Origin: Ningiella ruwaisensis
GTDB taxonomy: Bacteria > Pseudomonadota > Gammaproteobacteria > Enterobacterales > Alteromonadaceae
NCBI RefSeq assembly: GCF_004798935.1
Contig: NZ_RAHT01000006.1
Coordinates: forward strand, 124,001-188,000
Reading direction: 5' to 3'
Length of the DNA stretch: 64,000 nt
Of this stretch, positions 62,086 to 64,000 are shown piece after piece. Within the stretch, counting starts at the first letter, position 1. The number at the start of each line of letters is the position of its first letter. The notes below the pieces were generated by a model. That model worked only from the letters and a program-made list of their open reading frames with translations. It did no database searches and was not told the origin of the DNA. Both the position numbers and the translations under genes were made by a program.

Positions 62086-62782
62086 TGAGGCTCCTGTCTG
62101 ATAGAAAATTTTAATTGGTAAGGCCAGATTCTGTCAAAGAGATATTAAGATGTCAATGCAAACTCCGCAGTATAAGGTCATTAAGCGTTTATGAAATTTG
62201 CTCTATTCACTGTAACAAACTACCCATTATCGGATATAAAGTTATTTCCACGGCTTTAAAAATTAGCACTTCTTATTATCTGATGTTCATGAAGTGCCAT
62301 AAGATTTATACTAAAATTCAAGTAATCATTTTTGAACGTAGTAAGGTTATCGATCACCGTCACTCATTCTCACAAAATATTAGTTTAATACATTTCTTCA
62401 CAATATTTATGCACTGATATGCTTTTTCCTGGCTACTTTACTAATACTTTGTTTACGTGCAAATTGGGCTTGGCATCTTACCTATATTACCAGTAAAGCA
62501 AATCACCAACTGGGAAAAAACATTTTTAAACGAAAAGAAGTCGTTTTTGTTGCTTTTAATTGACTGAAAAAATTTGTTTTGCCTTACGTTTGTTGCAACT
62601 TAAAAGCCTCTACAGCCCGTAAAATAAAGCGTATTCAAAAAGCACCGATATAAAACAAACCCATCATGGTCAAGCACCTTCTTCAATTTTTTACAATATT
62701 GGTCAAGCCAATAATTGACTTCACTAATTTTTTGCAGTAATTTAACAAAAAATAAACACACATAAACACTAAGAGGAAGTCA
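62086..62782. promoter_or_regulatory. Divergent control region of uxaC operon and TonB receptor
   Basis: About 700 AT-rich bases without a credible gene. Regulon-type motifs: TTGGTAAGGCCAG at 62115-62127; on the minus strand CTGGTAATATAGG at 62481-62493; TTGGTCAAGCCAA at 62699-62711 (near-perfect palindrome); and an ATGGTCAAGCACC half-type site at 62666-62678, exactly 33 bases earlier. The spacing of three helical turns suggests cooperative binding in front of the receptor gene. Confidence 0.55.
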
Positions 62783-64000
62783 ATGACGTATCCAAAAAAT
62801 CGCGTTTGGCTTGGGGTTGTTTCAGCATTAATGATGTCAAGCCATGCTGTTAACTTACATGCTCAAGAAACGCAAACTCAATCCACTCAGCCACAAATCG
62901 AAGAAAATGCTACCGAAGAAGAAATGGTTGAAATAATCGAGGTGGCGGGAAGACGCGGCGCGATACAAAATGCAAATGAGTTAGAGCGCATGGCGGATGA
63001 GTTCAAATCAATTGTGACATCTGATGATATCGGTCAATTTGGTGACCCAACGGTAGCTGAGTCTTTGCAGCGAATAGCGGGTGTTTCAATCAACCGCTCT
63101 GGTGGTGAAGGCCAGCAAGTCTCTGTTCGAGGCCTCCCCACTCAGTTTGCTACTGTTACATTAGACGGCGCACGCTTGGGCAGCAGCGACCCAGAATTAA
63201 ACTCTACTAACTTGGATATTTTCTCAGCTGACAATTTATCTTCGATTGAAGTTATTAAAGTCTTGTTACCTGAAATGGATGCAGATGCTATTGCAGGCGC
63301 AATTAACTTAAATACAATTTCAGCGATTGCACGTGGTAAAGATTCTTACGGATTTAGAGTTGAATCAGCTTATCAGGAAAAAGCTGAAGCATGGAACCCT
63401 AAGCTTTCTGCTGATTTTACCAAGCTAGTAGATTTGGATTCTGGACGATTAGGTTTTGCTGGGGGTATTACCTATCAGGATAGAGAAACTATTACTGATG
63501 AAGCCTCAATTGGTGATGGACTTAATTATTTTACCGTTGAAGAATACGAAGACGATGGCGAACTCGTCAGAGAATATTTTCAAGGTGGTGATGTCGATGA
63601 TTGCACCGATACTCAGGAAGACGGCAGAATTGTGGAGTGCTATCTCATTCCACAAGAATTAGATTTGCGCTCAGAAGAAGAAACTCGCGAGCGTTTATCT
63701 CTTAACGGGCAAATAGAGTACCAGACAGATAACCATCTGTTTCAAGTTCGCGGTAGCTATTCTGATAACAAAGAAACGTTTTATACCAATCGTGCAACTT
63801 ACGATTTTAGCCGTTCAGACGGTGATTTACCCATGGGATTAGGCACAGACGACCCCGATGTAGATGAAGTTGTTGAAATTGGTGTGGATGCCAACGGTGC
63901 AGTGTTTGGCACCTTTGAAGATGCACGCTCTGAAAGACGCTTACGCCCGGGTGTTGAAGATGAAAAAGTCTGGACCCTGGGACTGGAGGGTACCAGTACA
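62783..64000 (+). CDS. TonB-dependent receptor, cut by the window edge
   Basis: 406 codons are visible; the gene continues past 64000. AGAGGAAG precedes the ATG. A signal peptide (residues 1-28, ending LHAQE) is followed by EEEMVEIIEVAGRRG, which contains a TonB-box-like segment, and a full plug domain (DDIGQFGDPTVAESLQRIAG; GEGQQVSVRG). The barrel begins near residue 190. It resembles the large Xanthomonas/Caulobacter-type receptors that import plant- or algal-glycan oligosaccharides. Divergent from the uxaC operon, with shared operator-like sites, so uronate oligomers are the likely cargo. Confidence 0.9.
   Translation, partial: MTYPKNRVWLGVVSALMMSSHAVNLHAQETQTQSTQPQIEENATEEEMVEIIEVAGRRGAIQNANELERMADEFKSIVTSDDIGQFGDPTVAESLQRIAGVSINRSGGEGQQVSVRGLPTQFATVTLDGARLGSSDPELNSTNLDIFSADNLSSIEVIKVLLPEMDADAIAGAINLNTISAIARGKDSYGFRVESAYQEKAEAWNPKLSADFTKLVDLDSGRLGFAGGITYQDRETITDEASIGDGLNYFTVEEYEDDGELVREYFQGGDVDDCTDTQEDGRIVECYLIPQELDLRSEEETRERLSLNGQIEYQTDNHLFQVRGSYSDNKETFYTNRATYDFSRSDGDLPMGLGTDDPDVDEVVEIGVDANGAVFGTFEDARSERRLRPGVEDEKVWTLGLEGTST

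Noticed and set aside
62115-62417. 100-residue frame in the uxaC/receptor interval
   Set aside because: Composition is typical of random AT-rich sequence and it overlaps the regulatory motifs.

Overview
The window reads as chromosomal DNA of a marine gammaproteobacterium of the Alteromonas/Paraglaciecola type. This is inference from gene content: a DUF3718 protein, a NaChBac-like sodium channel, Tat-exported PhoX, Cys-type sulfatases, large TonB-dependent receptors, PEP-CTERM-like proteins and split uronate-catabolic operons. No rRNA, tRNA, IS element or CRISPR array was recognised.

Layout. 0.2-12.3 kb is mostly housekeeping and stress: a LysR regulator divergent from an isochorismatase-type hydrolase, a CobB-type sirtuin, a DUF3718 protein, a choice-of-anchor I lipoprotein, a Ca/Na antiporter, an esterase lipoprotein, a Kef-UspE-PsiE operon and an SDR. 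12.5-34.6 kb is an accessory sugar-acid region: an LctP-type permease, a sulfatase, two genes of unknown function (one broken by a frameshift), a LURP-one protein, a SemiSWEET, kdgK-uxuA, an outer-membrane receptor co-transcribed with a FadR-type GntR regulator, then two copies of a module made of a Tat-exported enolase-superfamily protein plus a secreted beta-propeller. Between the modules lie a DASS transporter, MscS and an exported M17 aminopeptidase. 34.7-49.0 kb holds tatABC next to its likely substrate phoX, a sodium channel, an 830-residue protein with two isoprenoid-synthase domains, a TAXI-type binding protein, PEP-CTERM-like proteins, a PAP2 phosphatase and a sialidase-like/TlpA pair. 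49.2-64.0 kb is a second uronate locus on the minus strand: uxaC-uxuB-uxaA-dctPQM in one tightly packed operon, then a GH28 enzyme, an (alpha/alpha)6-type lipoprotein and a sulfatase, with a divergent TonB-dependent receptor cut by the window edge.

How it fits together (inference). Sulfatases and GH28/(alpha/alpha)6 enzymes would trim a sulfated, uronate-rich algal polysaccharide outside the cell. TonB receptors, TRAP, DASS and LctP transporters would import the products. UxaC/UxuB/UxaA/UxuA would convert uronates to 2-keto-3-deoxygluconate, which KdgK phosphorylates. A recurring site close to TTGGT-N3-ACCAA lies in front of most of these transcription units, suggesting a regulon, possibly under the GntR protein encoded here.

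The most unusual signals are: (i) the two-domain isoprenoid synthase; (ii) the duplicated Tat-enolase plus propeller modules, one with a leftover Tat leader; (iii) the shared operator-like motif; (iv) many short tandem duplications, mostly of 15-18 bp, at gene starts, stops and junctions.
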